Positions 29,436 to 39,334 of a stretch of 61,564 nucleotides of DNA are shown piece after piece. Under the pieces are notes generated by a model, which worked only from the letters and a program-made list of their open reading frames with translations, was not told the origin of the DNA and searched no databases. The position numbers and the translations under genes are program-made. This DNA comes from Cytophagaceae bacterium (lineage in GTDB: Bacteria; Bacteroidota; Bacteroidia; Cytophagales; Spirosomataceae): assembly GCA_947494535.1 (NCBI GenBank), contig CANLVU010000003.1, positions 1 to 61,564 of the forward strand, given 5' to 3'. The stretch's first letter is position 1. Each line of letters begins with the position of its first letter.

Positions 29436-29930
29436 ATGAAAAATTTACTAACAATTGCATTTTTATTTTTGCTGTTAACTAGCTCAGGACTTATGGCCCA
29501 AGAAAAGCAAATCAAATTTTCAGCTTCACCAAGTCTTGTTTTGCCAACAGGGGTATTTTCTGAGATTTTGAGTGCAGGTGGTAGTGTGGAATTTAAGGGG
29601 GCTTATTCTCTAGCAGAAAATGTAAGCCTGTCAGGTTCATTGGGATACGGCTTTATGTCCTCTAATTTAAAAGATGGAGGTTCCACAACATTTGTTCCGG
29701 TTATGGCTGATTTAAGCTATCAACTTGATAAATTGAACTTTGGCTTTGGGGTAGGTTATATAAGTTACAGTTTTGATGAAAGTGTTAAAAGTACGGGAGG
29801 ATTCACTATTAGACCACAAGTGGGCTTTGATGTATCTGATAAAATTCAATTGAATTTGAATTATACTACAACTTCTGTTGAGGGGATTAATATCAACTAC
29901 ATTGGAATCTCCCCAGTATTTAGATTCTAA
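29436..29930 (+). CDS. Small outer membrane beta-barrel protein
   Basis: 164 aa; signal peptide MKNLLTIAFLFLLLTSSGLMAQ; alternating strands, C-terminal ISPVFRF. Confidence 0.65.
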   Translation: MKNLLTIAFLFLLLTSSGLMAQEKQIKFSASPSLVLPTGVFSEILSAGGSVEFKGAYSLAENVSLSGSLGYGFMSSNLKDGGSTTFVPVMADLSYQLDKLNFGFGVGYISYSFDESVKSTGGFTIRPQVGFDVSDKIQLNLNYTTTSVEGININYIGISPVFRF

Positions 29931-29958
29931 ATAAATTTTTTTTATCTATTGAAAATAA

Positions 29959-29988
29959 CAAAGGCTTCCTATCAATAGGAAGCCTTTG
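29959..29988. terminator. Hairpin terminator (copy 2), shared by convergent units
   Basis: CAAAGGCTTCCTAT-CA-ATAGGAAGCCTTTG. Confidence 0.75.
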
Positions 29989-29999
29989 TTATACCGGAG

Positions 30000-30071
30000 T
30001 GGCCCCGGAAGGAATCGAACCTTCATCTTAGGTACCGGAAACCTACATTCTATCCATTGAACTACGGAGCC
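30000..30071 (-). tRNA. tRNA-Arg (anticodon CCG)
   Basis: Reverse complement GGCTCCGTAGTTCAATGGATAGAATGTAGGTTTCCGGTACCTAAGATGAAGGTTCGATTCCTTCCGGGGCCA folds as a cloverleaf: acceptor GGCTCCG/CGGGGCC, anticodon stem TAGGT/ACCTA with loop TTCCGGT, T-arm GAAGG-TTCGATT-CCTTC. Confidence 0.95.
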
Positions 30072-30083
30072 AGGGTTGCAAAA

Positions 30084-30800
30084 TTACGAATACTTCTCTA
30101 AAGTCTTGACCAGCACATTGAAATCTTTTGGATAGGGTGCTTCGACCGTGATGGGGTCGCCGTTCATTAAGTTGAAGGATAAACTGTGTGCATGCAACGC
30201 AACGCGGCGCATGACAGGTAGTTCTTCTGTATCTTTTTTCAAATGGAAATTGCGTTTCAAATCAGAAAGGTAGATCTCGGGCCCGCCGTACATCGCATCT
30301 GAAACGATGGGTGCTTTTAGGCAGGTGAGGTGGATGCGGATTTGGTGCATACGTCCAGTGATGGGCATACATTCTACCAAAGTATATCCGCGGAAAACTT
30401 TCAAAGTTCGGAACCAGGTTTCGGCGTGTTTTCCTTTGGCCCTATCTATCACCACTTTTCCATCTTTTAAGGGTAATATGGGTAAGTTGACCAAAAAGCC
30501 ATCCCAGTCCTGCATGCCCTCCACGACTGCGTGGTAGCGTTTCGCCGTTTCGCGGTGCTCGAATTGCATGGAGATATGGCGGTAGGCCTCCGGATTTTTG
30601 GCGATCACTAAGGCCCCGGATGTTTCTTTGTCCAAACGGTGTCCCACCTGCGCATCCGAAGAATATTCTTTCGCTAAACGCAAGATGGCCGGCGCTAAAT
30701 CATCCTTCCGCTCATCCAGCGTCGAGATGCCAGAGGGCTTGTTAATCACAATAAAATCTGAATCCTCGAAAAGGATGGAATCGGTAAATTTGTATTTCAT
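30084..30800 (-). CDS. RluA-family pseudouridine synthase
   Basis: VGHRLDKETSGALVIAKN, YHAVVEG, GRMHQIRIHL. Confidence 0.92.
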   Translation of the reverse strand: MKYKFTDSILFEDSDFIVINKPSGISTLDERKDDLAPAILRLAKEYSSDAQVGHRLDKETSGALVIAKNPEAYRHISMQFEHRETAKRYHAVVEGMQDWDGFLVNLPILPLKDGKVVIDRAKGKHAETWFRTLKVFRGYTLVECMPITGRMHQIRIHLTCLKAPIVSDAMYGGPEIYLSDLKRNFHLKKDTEELPVMRRVALHAHSLSFNLMNGDPITVEAPYPKDFNVLVKTLEKYS

Positions 30801-30819
30801 ATGTTTCGCCGCATGGCGG

Positions 30820-30960
30820 CGTAGTCAATAGTCTCTAGTCGATAGTCGACAGTCCGGAGGACAATATCTCTACTCTTTGCTCTATAATCTCTACTTTATT
30901 TTTATTCTTTATGCTCTATGCTTTAAATCTACACTCTCTTCTCTCTTATCTCTACTCTAA
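30820..30960. repeat. Copy of dispersed CTCTA repeat between rluA-like gene and anmK
   Basis: GTAGTCAATAGTCTCTAGTCGATAGTCGACAGTCC...ATCTCTACTCTTTGCTCTATAATCTCTACTTTATTTTTATTCTTTATGCTCTATGCTTTAAATCTACACTCTCTTCTCTCTTATCTCTACTC. Shares TGCTCTATAATCTCTACT with the 45.5-kb copy. Confidence 0.65.
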
Positions 30961-31004
30961 AATTTTGGAAAAATAACGTCATAACGATATTTTTCCAAAA
31001 TTTT
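30959..31004. terminator. Perfect 17-bp inverted repeat overlapping the 3' end of anmK
   Basis: AAAATTTTGGAAAAATA-N12-TATTTTTCCAAAATTTT. Confidence 0.75.
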
Positions 31005-32130
31005 CCCAAGGCGAATCCCCCAGCCTCTCCGCACCAGGCGAATCTGCTAACGTCTCATTCGCTAACAAAGCAAATAAAACGGCTTCTTTCGCTGCAGATG
31101 GCATGCCTAGCTCATCACTTTCACAAACGCGGAAAGGAAGAAGCTCGGCTAAACGCGCCATAATCATGGGATTTTTGCTGCCACCACCACTGACGTAAAC
31201 TGTACCATCAATGCCAGATGGAATGTAGGTTTTCATGGCGAGGGCGATGCTTTGGGCGGTGAATTCTGTTAAGGTCGCGACTAAATCCGCTGGGCTGATG
31301 GAGGCGTGAATAATGTCTAAATTAAAGTATTCGGGGCCGGTGCTTTTAGGGAAGTGATCCTTGAAAAAGCTCAAGCTCATCAGCTCTGCTAAAATTCCTG
31401 CGTCGACTTTTCCGGAGAGGGCAATGGTGCCATCTTCATCAAACGCTTTATTGAAATAGCGGCGAACCGCTGCATCGATCAAGGTATTTCCGGGACCAGT
31501 ATCAGTCACTAAAATACCAGCAGGGTCGCCAGAAGCAGGTAAATAGGTGAAGTTTCCGATGCCGCCGATGTTTAATAAAATTCGATTTTCTCCTTTCTTG
31601 GAGAACAAGAAATAATCGCCAAACATGGCTAAAGGAGCTCCTTCGCCACCGGCTGCTACGTGTTTTTGACGGAAGTCGGAAAGCGTGATTATACCCGTTA
31701 ACTGGGCGATGTGATCGCCGTCGCCTATTTGCAAGGTGGAATGTGGAAATTTTCCCGTTCTGTCTGGACGGTGCATCACGGTTTGACCATGGGAGGCAAT
31801 CGCGTCTACCTCGGTAGGTCGAACACCCCAAGAGGCTAATACTTCTAAAATCAGTGAAGCGTGCAAACGTCCAATTTGCGCGTTAAGCGTCGAAAGGGTG
31901 GGGAAATGAATGTTTTCTTTGGCAAAAACCGAACGAATCGATTCCTTGAAATCTGCCGGATAGGGGCGGGTATCGTAGTGTAAAATTTCATACGACGTGT
32001 CCAGCCCAAAACCCGTGAAACGAACCAATGCCAAGTCCAATCCGTCCAATGATGTACCCGACATCAGACCTAAAATGGTACGCGTCGGGGCTTTGGCAAT
32101 CTGATACAAACGTTCTATCCGGGGATTCAT
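30979..32130 (-). CDS. anmK: Anhydro-N-acetylmuramic acid kinase
   Basis: ILGLMSGTSLDGLDLAL, ASHGQTVMHRP, ILLNIGGIGNFTYLP, DTGPGNTLIDA, VYVSGGGSKNP. Confidence 0.95.
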   Translation of the reverse strand: MNPRIERLYQIAKAPTRTILGLMSGTSLDGLDLALVRFTGFGLDTSYEILHYDTRPYPADFKESIRSVFAKENIHFPTLSTLNAQIGRLHASLILEVLASWGVRPTEVDAIASHGQTVMHRPDRTGKFPHSTLQIGDGDHIAQLTGIITLSDFRQKHVAAGGEGAPLAMFGDYFLFSKKGENRILLNIGGIGNFTYLPASGDPAGILVTDTGPGNTLIDAAVRRYFNKAFDEDGTIALSGKVDAGILAELMSLSFFKDHFPKSTGPEYFNLDIIHASISPADLVATLTEFTAQSIALAMKTYIPSGIDGTVYVSGGGSKNPMIMARLAELLPFRVCESDELGMPSAAKEAVLFALLANETLADSPGAERLGDSPWENFGKISL

Positions 32131-32198
32131 TCCTCAAAGCTACGAATAATTCTTTTTACCACCGTTTAGCCCTATATTTGTTGTTCAAATTTCATTTT

Positions 32199-33398
32199 AT
32201 GGCATTAGACGTAATCATCGTAGGCGGCGGCATCGTGGGCCTCGCAACGGCGCATCGCTTATTAGAGGCACGCCCAGATCTTCACATCGCTTTGTTTGAA
32301 AAGGAAAGCATGGTTTCTATGCACCAAACAGGTAATAATTCCGGTGTCATTCACTCGGGATTATACTACAAACCAGGTTCATTAAAGGCGAAAAATTGCA
32401 TTGAAGGATACCATCAATTAATTGAATATTGTACAAAAGAAAACATTCCATTTGAACTGACAGGGAAAATAGTGGTCGCTTCTACGAATGAGCAACGTCC
32501 GCAATTGGAAACCTTGTACCAGCGTGGCCAAGAGAATGGATTAGCCGGAATTCGGAAATTGAATTTGGCAGAAATGCGCGAATACGAGCCGCACGTGACA
32601 GGGGTAGAGGGGATGTTTGTTCCGCAAACGGGGATCGTTGATTACCGCGCCATGGCGGCAAAATTAGCGGTTGGAGCCCAAATCAAGGGTTGCGAAATGC
32701 ACCTGAGCGAACAAGTAATTGATATCAAGAAAGGTTTGACGTTCTCGATTGTGGAAACGACGAAGTCGGTATATGAAACAAAATTAGTGATCAACTGTGC
32801 GGGACTTTACTCGGATAAAGTAGCCCAAATGACCCAAAGAGATCCCTTAGACGTGCGCATCATACCATTCCGCGGCGAATACTTCAAGCTCAGAAAAGAC
32901 AAAGAATACTTAGTCAAGAACCTCATTTACCCGGTGCCAGATCCGAATTTCCCCTTCTTAGGCGTTCACTTCACCCGAATGATGAAAGGTGGCGTGGAGG
33001 CGGGACCTAATGCGGTTTTGGCCTTTAAAAAAGAGGGCTATAAGAAATTAGGGATTGATGCGAAGGAGCTTTGGGAGACATTAACGTGGCCCGGATTTCA
33101 AAAAGTAGCCTTAAAATACTGGGAAACAGGACTGGGCGAAATGTACCGTAGCTTCTCGAAAGAGGCCTTTACAAAAGCCTTGCAAGTATTAATTCCAGAG
33201 ATTCAAATCAATGACTTAGTCGAAGGTGGTGCGGGTGTAAGAGCCCAAGCCTGCGATAGAGAAGGTGGATTATTAGATGATTTTTCGATCGTAGAAGACG
33301 CGAAAGTAATCAATGTGTTGAATGCGCCAAGTCCGGCGGCGACGTCCTCTTTAGCGATTGGAAAAACGATTGCGGAGATGGCTCTGTCACGATTTTAA
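32199..33398 (+). CDS. lhgO: L-2-hydroxyglutarate oxidase
   Basis: ORF 32028-33398. Likely start ATG 32199 (MALDVIIVGGGIVGLATAHRLLE); HQTGNNSGVIHSGLYYKPGSLKAKNC; GGAGVRAQA. Confidence 0.9.
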   Translation: MALDVIIVGGGIVGLATAHRLLEARPDLHIALFEKESMVSMHQTGNNSGVIHSGLYYKPGSLKAKNCIEGYHQLIEYCTKENIPFELTGKIVVASTNEQRPQLETLYQRGQENGLAGIRKLNLAEMREYEPHVTGVEGMFVPQTGIVDYRAMAAKLAVGAQIKGCEMHLSEQVIDIKKGLTFSIVETTKSVYETKLVINCAGLYSDKVAQMTQRDPLDVRIIPFRGEYFKLRKDKEYLVKNLIYPVPDPNFPFLGVHFTRMMKGGVEAGPNAVLAFKKEGYKKLGIDAKELWETLTWPGFQKVALKYWETGLGEMYRSFSKEAFTKALQVLIPEIQINDLVEGGAGVRAQACDREGGLLDDFSIVEDAKVINVLNAPSPAATSSLAIGKTIAEMALSRF

Positions 33399-33407
33399 AA
33401 AAATTAG

Positions 33408-35156
33408 ATGAAATTATTACTGAATTATTTAAAAGTATACCGCTGGCGCGTGGTGGGGGCATTAGCCCTGGCAGCCACGAATCAGATCTTCTCCTTGATG
33501 GATCCCTATATTTTCAGGAAGATTATCGATGATGTGGCGGCGGTGTATCGCTCGGATACCCACACGATGGACCAGTTCGTGGCGGCGATTTGGCCTTTAG
33601 CCTTAGCGTCCGTGGGCGTGGCGTTCGTGAGCCGGGTAGCAAAAAACTTTCAGGATTATTTCATTAATACGGTTACCCAAAAAGTAGGCGCAAACCTCTA
33701 TTCAGACGGCATCCGTCACTCCTTGGAATTGCCTTACGAGACCTTTGAGGATCAAAGATCAGGCGAGACCCTAGGTAAACTCCAAAAAGTCCGCACCGAT
33801 GTCGAAAAACTGATCACATTAGGAATCAACATTTTATTCCAATCGGTCATTGCCTTGATTTTCATCTCGGTCTATGCCTTTTCGGTGCATTGGATGGTGA
33901 TGCCGCTTTTCTTAATCACGGGTCCACTCATCGGTTATGTATCATCCGTATTGAGTAAGAAGATCAAAGTGATTCAGATCGAAATCGTTAAAGAATCCAC
34001 AGGTCTGGCAGGATCTACGACAGAATCGTTGCGCAATATCGAGTTAGTGAAATCTTTAGGTTTAGCGGAACAAGAAATTGCCCACTTAAATGCGACGACA
34101 GAGAAAATCTTGAAATTAGAATTAAAGAAAGTGCGTTACGTGCGTTCGATGGCCTTTGTTCAAGGAACCTGCGTGAACTTGTTGCGTATGTTGATGGTGG
34201 TCGTTTTGATTTATTTGATCTACGAGGGAAAGATTACCATCGGTCAATTCTATTCATTAAACATCTATTCGTTCTTTTTATTTAATCCATTGCAAGAGAT
34301 TGGTAATGTGGTGAATACCTACCGTGAGGCAGAAGTTTCGCTACAGAATTTTGAGCAGGTTTTAAGTATTCCATCGGAGAAGAAACCAGCAAATCCGAAA
34401 GCTATCTCTTCTATTCAGGAATTGAAGTTCGATCACGTTTCCTTTAAACACCAGTCGGCGACGACCGAGGCTTTGGATGGAATCACGTTCTCTGTAAAAG
34501 GCGGCGAGACGATTGCTTTTGTGGGGCCATCTGGTGCTGGAAAATCGACTTTAGTAAAATTATTAGTGGGTCTTTATCGTCCAAAAAAGGGTCAAGTCTA
34601 TTATAACGGCGAACCGAGTGATGCGATTGATTTCGATCAATTACGCAAAAAGATTGGATTTGTGACCCAGGACACACAATTGTTCTCCGGTTCGATTCGC
34701 GAGAACTTGTTGTTCGTGAATCCGAACGCGACAGATGCCCAGTGTATGGAGGTATTAGAGAAGGCAGCCTGCCAAAGCTTACTAGCCAGAGCCGACAAAG
34801 GATTAGATTCCTTGATTGGAGAGGGTGGAGTAAAGGTTTCTGGTGGAGAGAAGCAGCGCTTGAGTATTGCGCGCGCCTTGTTGCGTGATCCAAACTTATT
34901 GGTTTTTGATGAGGCGACGTCAGCCTTGGATTCTTTGACCGAAGAAGAAATATCGGAGACTATCCGTTCTTTATCTGTTGACACGGAGCACCTTACGATT
35001 TTGATCGCCCACCGTTTATCGACGGTGATGCATGCGACTCGGATCTATGTGTTAGAGAAAGGAAAGATTGTAGAACAGGGCTCGCATGACGATTTAGTCG
35101 CGAGCAAGGGATTGTATTTTGCGATGTGGAGACAGCAGGTAGGAGAAAACAAATAA
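33408..35156 (+). CDS. ABC transporter ATP-binding/permease fusion protein
   Basis: N-terminal TM region; Walker A GPSGAGKST, signature VSGGEKQRLSIARAL, Walker B LLVFDEATSALD, H-loop IAHRLST. Confidence 0.95.
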   Translation: MKLLLNYLKVYRWRVVGALALAATNQIFSLMDPYIFRKIIDDVAAVYRSDTHTMDQFVAAIWPLALASVGVAFVSRVAKNFQDYFINTVTQKVGANLYSDGIRHSLELPYETFEDQRSGETLGKLQKVRTDVEKLITLGINILFQSVIALIFISVYAFSVHWMVMPLFLITGPLIGYVSSVLSKKIKVIQIEIVKESTGLAGSTTESLRNIELVKSLGLAEQEIAHLNATTEKILKLELKKVRYVRSMAFVQGTCVNLLRMLMVVVLIYLIYEGKITIGQFYSLNIYSFFLFNPLQEIGNVVNTYREAEVSLQNFEQVLSIPSEKKPANPKAISSIQELKFDHVSFKHQSATTEALDGITFSVKGGETIAFVGPSGAGKSTLVKLLVGLYRPKKGQVYYNGEPSDAIDFDQLRKKIGFVTQDTQLFSGSIRENLLFVNPNATDAQCMEVLEKAACQSLLARADKGLDSLIGEGGVKVSGGEKQRLSIARALLRDPNLLVFDEATSALDSLTEEEISETIRSLSVDTEHLTILIAHRLSTVMHATRIYVLEKGKIVEQGSHDDLVASKGLYFAMWRQQVGENK

Positions 35157-35260
35157 ATAATTTTGCTTTTTCTATAATTACCAAAGATTCTTTGGCATAA
35201 ACTATCACTCTACAAATCCAATTGCGTATATTTAACGTTTGAAAAAATTTATTAAACCCT

Positions 35261-36937
35261 ATGTCATTAAATAAGTATTCACGGACTTTAACTCAAGAGG
35301 TTTCGAATCCCGCTGCGAAAGCGATGCTTTACGGTATCGGTTTAACGCCAGAGGATATGAATAAAGCTCAAATCGGTATTGCTAGTACCGGTTACGAGGG
35401 AAATACTTGTAATATGCACTTGAATGGCTTGTCTGTTCACGTGAAAAAAGGAATCCAAGAGAATGGAATGGTCGGCTTGATCTTCCATACAATCGGGGTT
35501 TCAGATGGAATGACCAATGGAAATGACGGGATGAGCTATTCTTTGCCATCACGTGATATCATCGCAGATTCAATAGAAAACGTAGTGGCAGCCCAGTGGT
35601 ATGACGGCGTCATCGCGGTGGTAGGTTGTGATAAGAATATGCCAGGCGCGATGATGGCGATGGCTCGTTTGAACCGTCCAGGTATGCTCGTTTATGGTGG
35701 TACCATTCGCAGCGGTTCTTACAAAGGAGAAAAATTAGACATCGTTTCGGCTTTCGAAGCTTTGGGAAAAAAATATGCAGGAACCATCTCTGACGAGGAT
35801 TATGAAGGCGTGATACGCAATTCGATCCCAGGAGCAGGGGCTTGCGGCGGTATGTACACAGCGAATACCATGGCTTCTTCGATGGAAGCGATGGGCTTAG
35901 TACTACCTAATTCATCGACCTATCCAGCGACGCACGAAGGCAAGAAAGAGGAGTGTTTGGCGATTGGTGCAGCGATGAAAATCTTATTAGAAAAAAACAT
36001 TTGTACGCGGGACATCATGACCCGCCACGCCTTCGAAAATGCGATGACCGTAGTAATGGCATTAGGTGGAAGTACGAATGCCGTATTGCACTATTTAGCG
36101 ATCGGTCATGCGGCAGGGATTTCATTTACCTTGAAAGATGTACAGGACATTTCGGATCGTACGCCTTTAATTGCAGACCTAAAGCCAAGTGGTAAATACT
36201 ACATGGAAGATGTGTTAGCCATCGGTGGGATGCCAGCGATTTTGAAATATTTACATAGCGTAGGCTTATTGCATGGAGAATGTATGACGGTGACTGGCAA
36301 GACGATGGCGGAGAATCTAGCGGAGGCTCCGGACCTGAATTTTGAGACGCAAAAAATTATTTTCCCTATCACGCAACCGTTAAAACCATCAGGTCACTTG
36401 CAGATTCTATATGGTAATTTAGCTCCAGGCGGTGCCGTGGCTAAGATTACAGGAAAAGAAGGCGAGCGTTTTGAAGGATTGGCTAAGGTGTGTAACAGTG
36501 AGGAAGAAGTGATTGAATATATTTCCAAAGGCGATATTAAGCCGGGTCACGTCATTGTAATTCGCAACGAAGGCCCTAAAGGCGGACCGGGTATGCCAGA
36601 AATGTTAAAACCAACCTCTGCCGTAATTGGTGCTGGTTTAGGAAACTCCGTAGCGATGATTACGGATGGCCGTTTCTCTGGAGGTACACATGGATTTGTC
36701 GTGGGTCACGTGACGCCAGAAGCATTTGAAGGAGGTCCTATAGCCCTCGTAAAGGATGGCGATAAAATCACCATTGATGCCGTAAATAACACCTTAGTGT
36801 TGCACGTTTCCGATGAGGAATTAGTAGAACGTAAGAAAAACTGGACCCCTATTGAATCTCGATTCAAGCAAGGGGTGCTTCGTAAATATATTAAAAACGT
36901 ATCCTCTGCGAGTCAGGGATGCGTGACGGATTTATAA
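35261..36937 (+). CDS. ilvD: Dihydroxy-acid dehydratase
   Basis: [55 protein letters not shown]. Confidence 0.97.
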   Translation: MSLNKYSRTLTQEVSNPAAKAMLYGIGLTPEDMNKAQIGIASTGYEGNTCNMHLNGLSVHVKKGIQENGMVGLIFHTIGVSDGMTNGNDGMSYSLPSRDIIADSIENVVAAQWYDGVIAVVGCDKNMPGAMMAMARLNRPGMLVYGGTIRSGSYKGEKLDIVSAFEALGKKYAGTISDEDYEGVIRNSIPGAGACGGMYTANTMASSMEAMGLVLPNSSTYPATHEGKKEECLAIGAAMKILLEKNICTRDIMTRHAFENAMTVVMALGGSTNAVLHYLAIGHAAGISFTLKDVQDISDRTPLIADLKPSGKYYMEDVLAIGGMPAILKYLHSVGLLHGECMTVTGKTMAENLAEAPDLNFETQKIIFPITQPLKPSGHLQILYGNLAPGGAVAKITGKEGERFEGLAKVCNSEEEVIEYISKGDIKPGHVIVIRNEGPKGGPGMPEMLKPTSAVIGAGLGNSVAMITDGRFSGGTHGFVVGHVTPEAFEGGPIALVKDGDKITIDAVNNTLVLHVSDEELVERKKNWTPIESRFKQGVLRKYIKNVSSASQGCVTDL

Positions 36938-37019
36938 GAAAAATATTTTTTTATCTATCCAGAAGGCTTAAATTGAGCTTTCTAATACGCTGAGACAAAA
37001 TTTTTGAAAATTGTTTACC

Positions 37020-38762
37020 ATGGGACAAACCCAAACTCAAACCGAAGCAGCTAATCAACCTGGCCAAAAGAAATTTTTGTCAGGCGCCCAAGCTATCATG
37101 CAATCATTGGTAGAGCAGGGTGTGGATACGATTTTTGGTTACCCTGGTGGTGCCATAATGCCTACCTATGATGCACTTTACGATTACCAAGATCACCTAA
37201 AACATATTTTAGTACGTCACGAACAAGGGGCAGGCCATGCAGCGCAAGGCTATGCACGTATGTTAAATAAGGCGGGCGTTTGCCTGGTGACATCTGGTCC
37301 TGGTGCCACGAATTTGATTACACCTATCGCTGATGCGATGTTGGATTCAACCCCTATGGTGTGTATCGTAGGTCAAGTAAAAGCCAATTTATTAGGTACT
37401 GATGCGTTCCAAGAGTGTGATTTGATCGGTATTTCGATGCCTGTGACGAAGTGGAACTACCAAGTAGTGGATGCGGATGAGATCCCAGAGATCATGGCGA
37501 AGGCCTTCTACATCGCGGAAACAGGTCGTCCTGGCCCCGTTTTAATTGATATTACCCGCACGGCTCAAACGGATTTGATGACCAAGCCATTCGAATACAT
37601 TCCTTGCAAATCAATTATTTCCTACAAACCACGCGTAGAGCCTAAGGCTGAGCACGTGGAGGCAGCAGCGAAATTAATTAATGGGGCAAAACGTCCTTAT
37701 ATCTTAGCCGGTCACGGTATAATCATTGCTGGTGCGGAAAAAGAATTAAATGAATTCGTAGACAAAACAGGTATTCCAGTAGCGACCACCTTGTTAGGAA
37801 TGTCTTCTATGGACGCGGATCATCCGTTATATGTGGGTTGGCCCGGTATGCATGGTAATTATGGCGCTAATGTGCTAACGAATTCTTGCGACGTTTTAAT
37901 TGCCATTGGAATGCGTTTCGATGACCGGATTACGGGTGATTTAAGTACCTATGCGAAACAAGCGAAAGTGGTTCATATTGAAATCGACCCAAGTGAAGTA
38001 GATAAAAATGTGAAGGCGGACGCTCCTGTGGTGGGTGATGCGAAGGCAGCACTTCGGGCTCTTTTGCCTTTAGTGAACAAAGCGGATCACAGCGAATGGA
38101 GAGCGGAGTTTAAGAAATACGACGACGAAGAGTACGAAAAAATCACGAAGAAAGACTTATTCCATGAAGGGGATAAGATCAAGATGGGTGAGGCCGTTAA
38201 TCTTTTGTCAGTTAAAACCAAAGGCGAAGCTGTCGTTGTGACTGATGTAGGTCAGCACCAAATGATTACTAATCGCTATTATCGTTTTAAAAAACGCAAT
38301 TCAATTGTTACTTCCGGTGGCGCTGGAACGATGGGCTTTGCCCTACCTGCCGCTTTTGGAGCAAAGGTAGCAGTCCCAGAACGCGAAGTAGTGGCGGTCA
38401 TCGGTGATGGTGGTTTCCAAATGACTTTGCAAGAACTAGGCACCATCGCGCAAAGCGGTTTGCCAGTGAAAATAATCATCTTGAATAATAACTTCTTAGG
38501 AATGGTTCGCCAATGGCAACAGCTCTTCTTTCAGAACCGTTATTCATTCGTTGAATTACAGAATCCTGATTTTATCACCATCGCTAAAGGTTTTGGCATT
38601 GCAGGCCATACGGTATCCGATCGGGCAGACTTAAGTAATTCTATCGATACTTTATTGAATTCAGATAAGCCTTATCTGTTAGAAATTATTTGCGAAAAAG
38701 AGGAAAATGTATTCCCCATGGTACCTGCAGGTGGCTGTGTAACAAGTATTAGGCTGGAATAA
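37020..38762 (+). CDS. ilvB: Acetolactate synthase large subunit
   Basis: FGYPGGAIMPTYDAL, GPGATNLITPIADAMLDSTP, ThDP motif GDGGFQMTLQELGTIAQ...NN; ORF from 37011, in-frame ATG at 37020 also possible. Confidence 0.96.
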   Translation: MGQTQTQTEAANQPGQKKFLSGAQAIMQSLVEQGVDTIFGYPGGAIMPTYDALYDYQDHLKHILVRHEQGAGHAAQGYARMLNKAGVCLVTSGPGATNLITPIADAMLDSTPMVCIVGQVKANLLGTDAFQECDLIGISMPVTKWNYQVVDADEIPEIMAKAFYIAETGRPGPVLIDITRTAQTDLMTKPFEYIPCKSIISYKPRVEPKAEHVEAAAKLINGAKRPYILAGHGIIIAGAEKELNEFVDKTGIPVATTLLGMSSMDADHPLYVGWPGMHGNYGANVLTNSCDVLIAIGMRFDDRITGDLSTYAKQAKVVHIEIDPSEVDKNVKADAPVVGDAKAALRALLPLVNKADHSEWRAEFKKYDDEEYEKITKKDLFHEGDKIKMGEAVNLLSVKTKGEAVVVTDVGQHQMITNRYYRFKKRNSIVTSGGAGTMGFALPAAFGAKVAVPEREVVAVIGDGGFQMTLQELGTIAQSGLPVKIIILNNNFLGMVRQWQQLFFQNRYSFVELQNPDFITIAKGFGIAGHTVSDRADLSNSIDTLLNSDKPYLLEIICEKEENVFPMVPAGGCVTSIRLE

Positions 38763-38764
38763 TT

Positions 38765-39301
38765 ATGTTAACGAATTACACTATTTCTATTTTTACGACG
38801 AATACGGTCGGTCTATTGAATCGCATCACGATTATTTTCACGCGCCGTCGGGTAAATATCGAGAGTTTGACTGTTTCAGAGACAGAGCGTAGAGGCGTAT
38901 CGCGTTTTACAATTGTGCTTAAGCATGAAAATCGCGAATTCGTAGAAAAATTAGTTCGCCAAATCCGTAAAGTAACCGACGTTCTCGCGGTGTTTGGTTA
39001 CCTAGATGACGAAATCGTGTTCAACGAAATTGCCTTATTTAAAATCGCAACTCCATTAGGAGGGACGCCAGTAGATGTTAAATCGATTAATTTAGATTGG
39101 AATGCGAAGATTGTGCATTTTGGACTAGATTATGTGGTGGTGGAAAAGAACGGGTCAGAAGAAGAAATTCAAGAGTTTTATACCTATTTGAAGAAATGGG
39201 AAATTTTAGAGTACGTTAAGTCGGGTCGTGTGGCCGTAGGTAAAACAGAGAAAGGCTTAGTGGAGTTTTTGCCGGAAGAAGGCAATTGGGAAATCGTATA
39301 A
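38765..39301 (+). CDS. ilvN: Acetolactate synthase small subunit
   Basis: ACT domain NTVGLLNRITIIFTRRRVNIESLTVSETE; directly follows ilvB. Confidence 0.94.
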   Translation: MLTNYTISIFTTNTVGLLNRITIIFTRRRVNIESLTVSETERRGVSRFTIVLKHENREFVEKLVRQIRKVTDVLAVFGYLDDEIVFNEIALFKIATPLGGTPVDVKSINLDWNAKIVHFGLDYVVVEKNGSEEEIQEFYTYLKKWEILEYVKSGRVAVGKTEKGLVEFLPEEGNWEIV

Positions 39302-39334
39302 TCGAACAAAGAATATAAATTAAATAACAAAAAA

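Noticed and set aside
30807-30821. CGCCGC-ATG-GCGGCG hairpin considered as a terminator
   Set aside because: Stem is only 6 bp, no T tract, and it lies upstream of the minus-strand rluA-like start; kept only as a possible repeat border.
34483-34984. Minus-strand ORFs of 136 and 115 aa inside the ABC transporter gene
   Set aside because: Antisense shadow ORFs over conserved Walker/signature regions.
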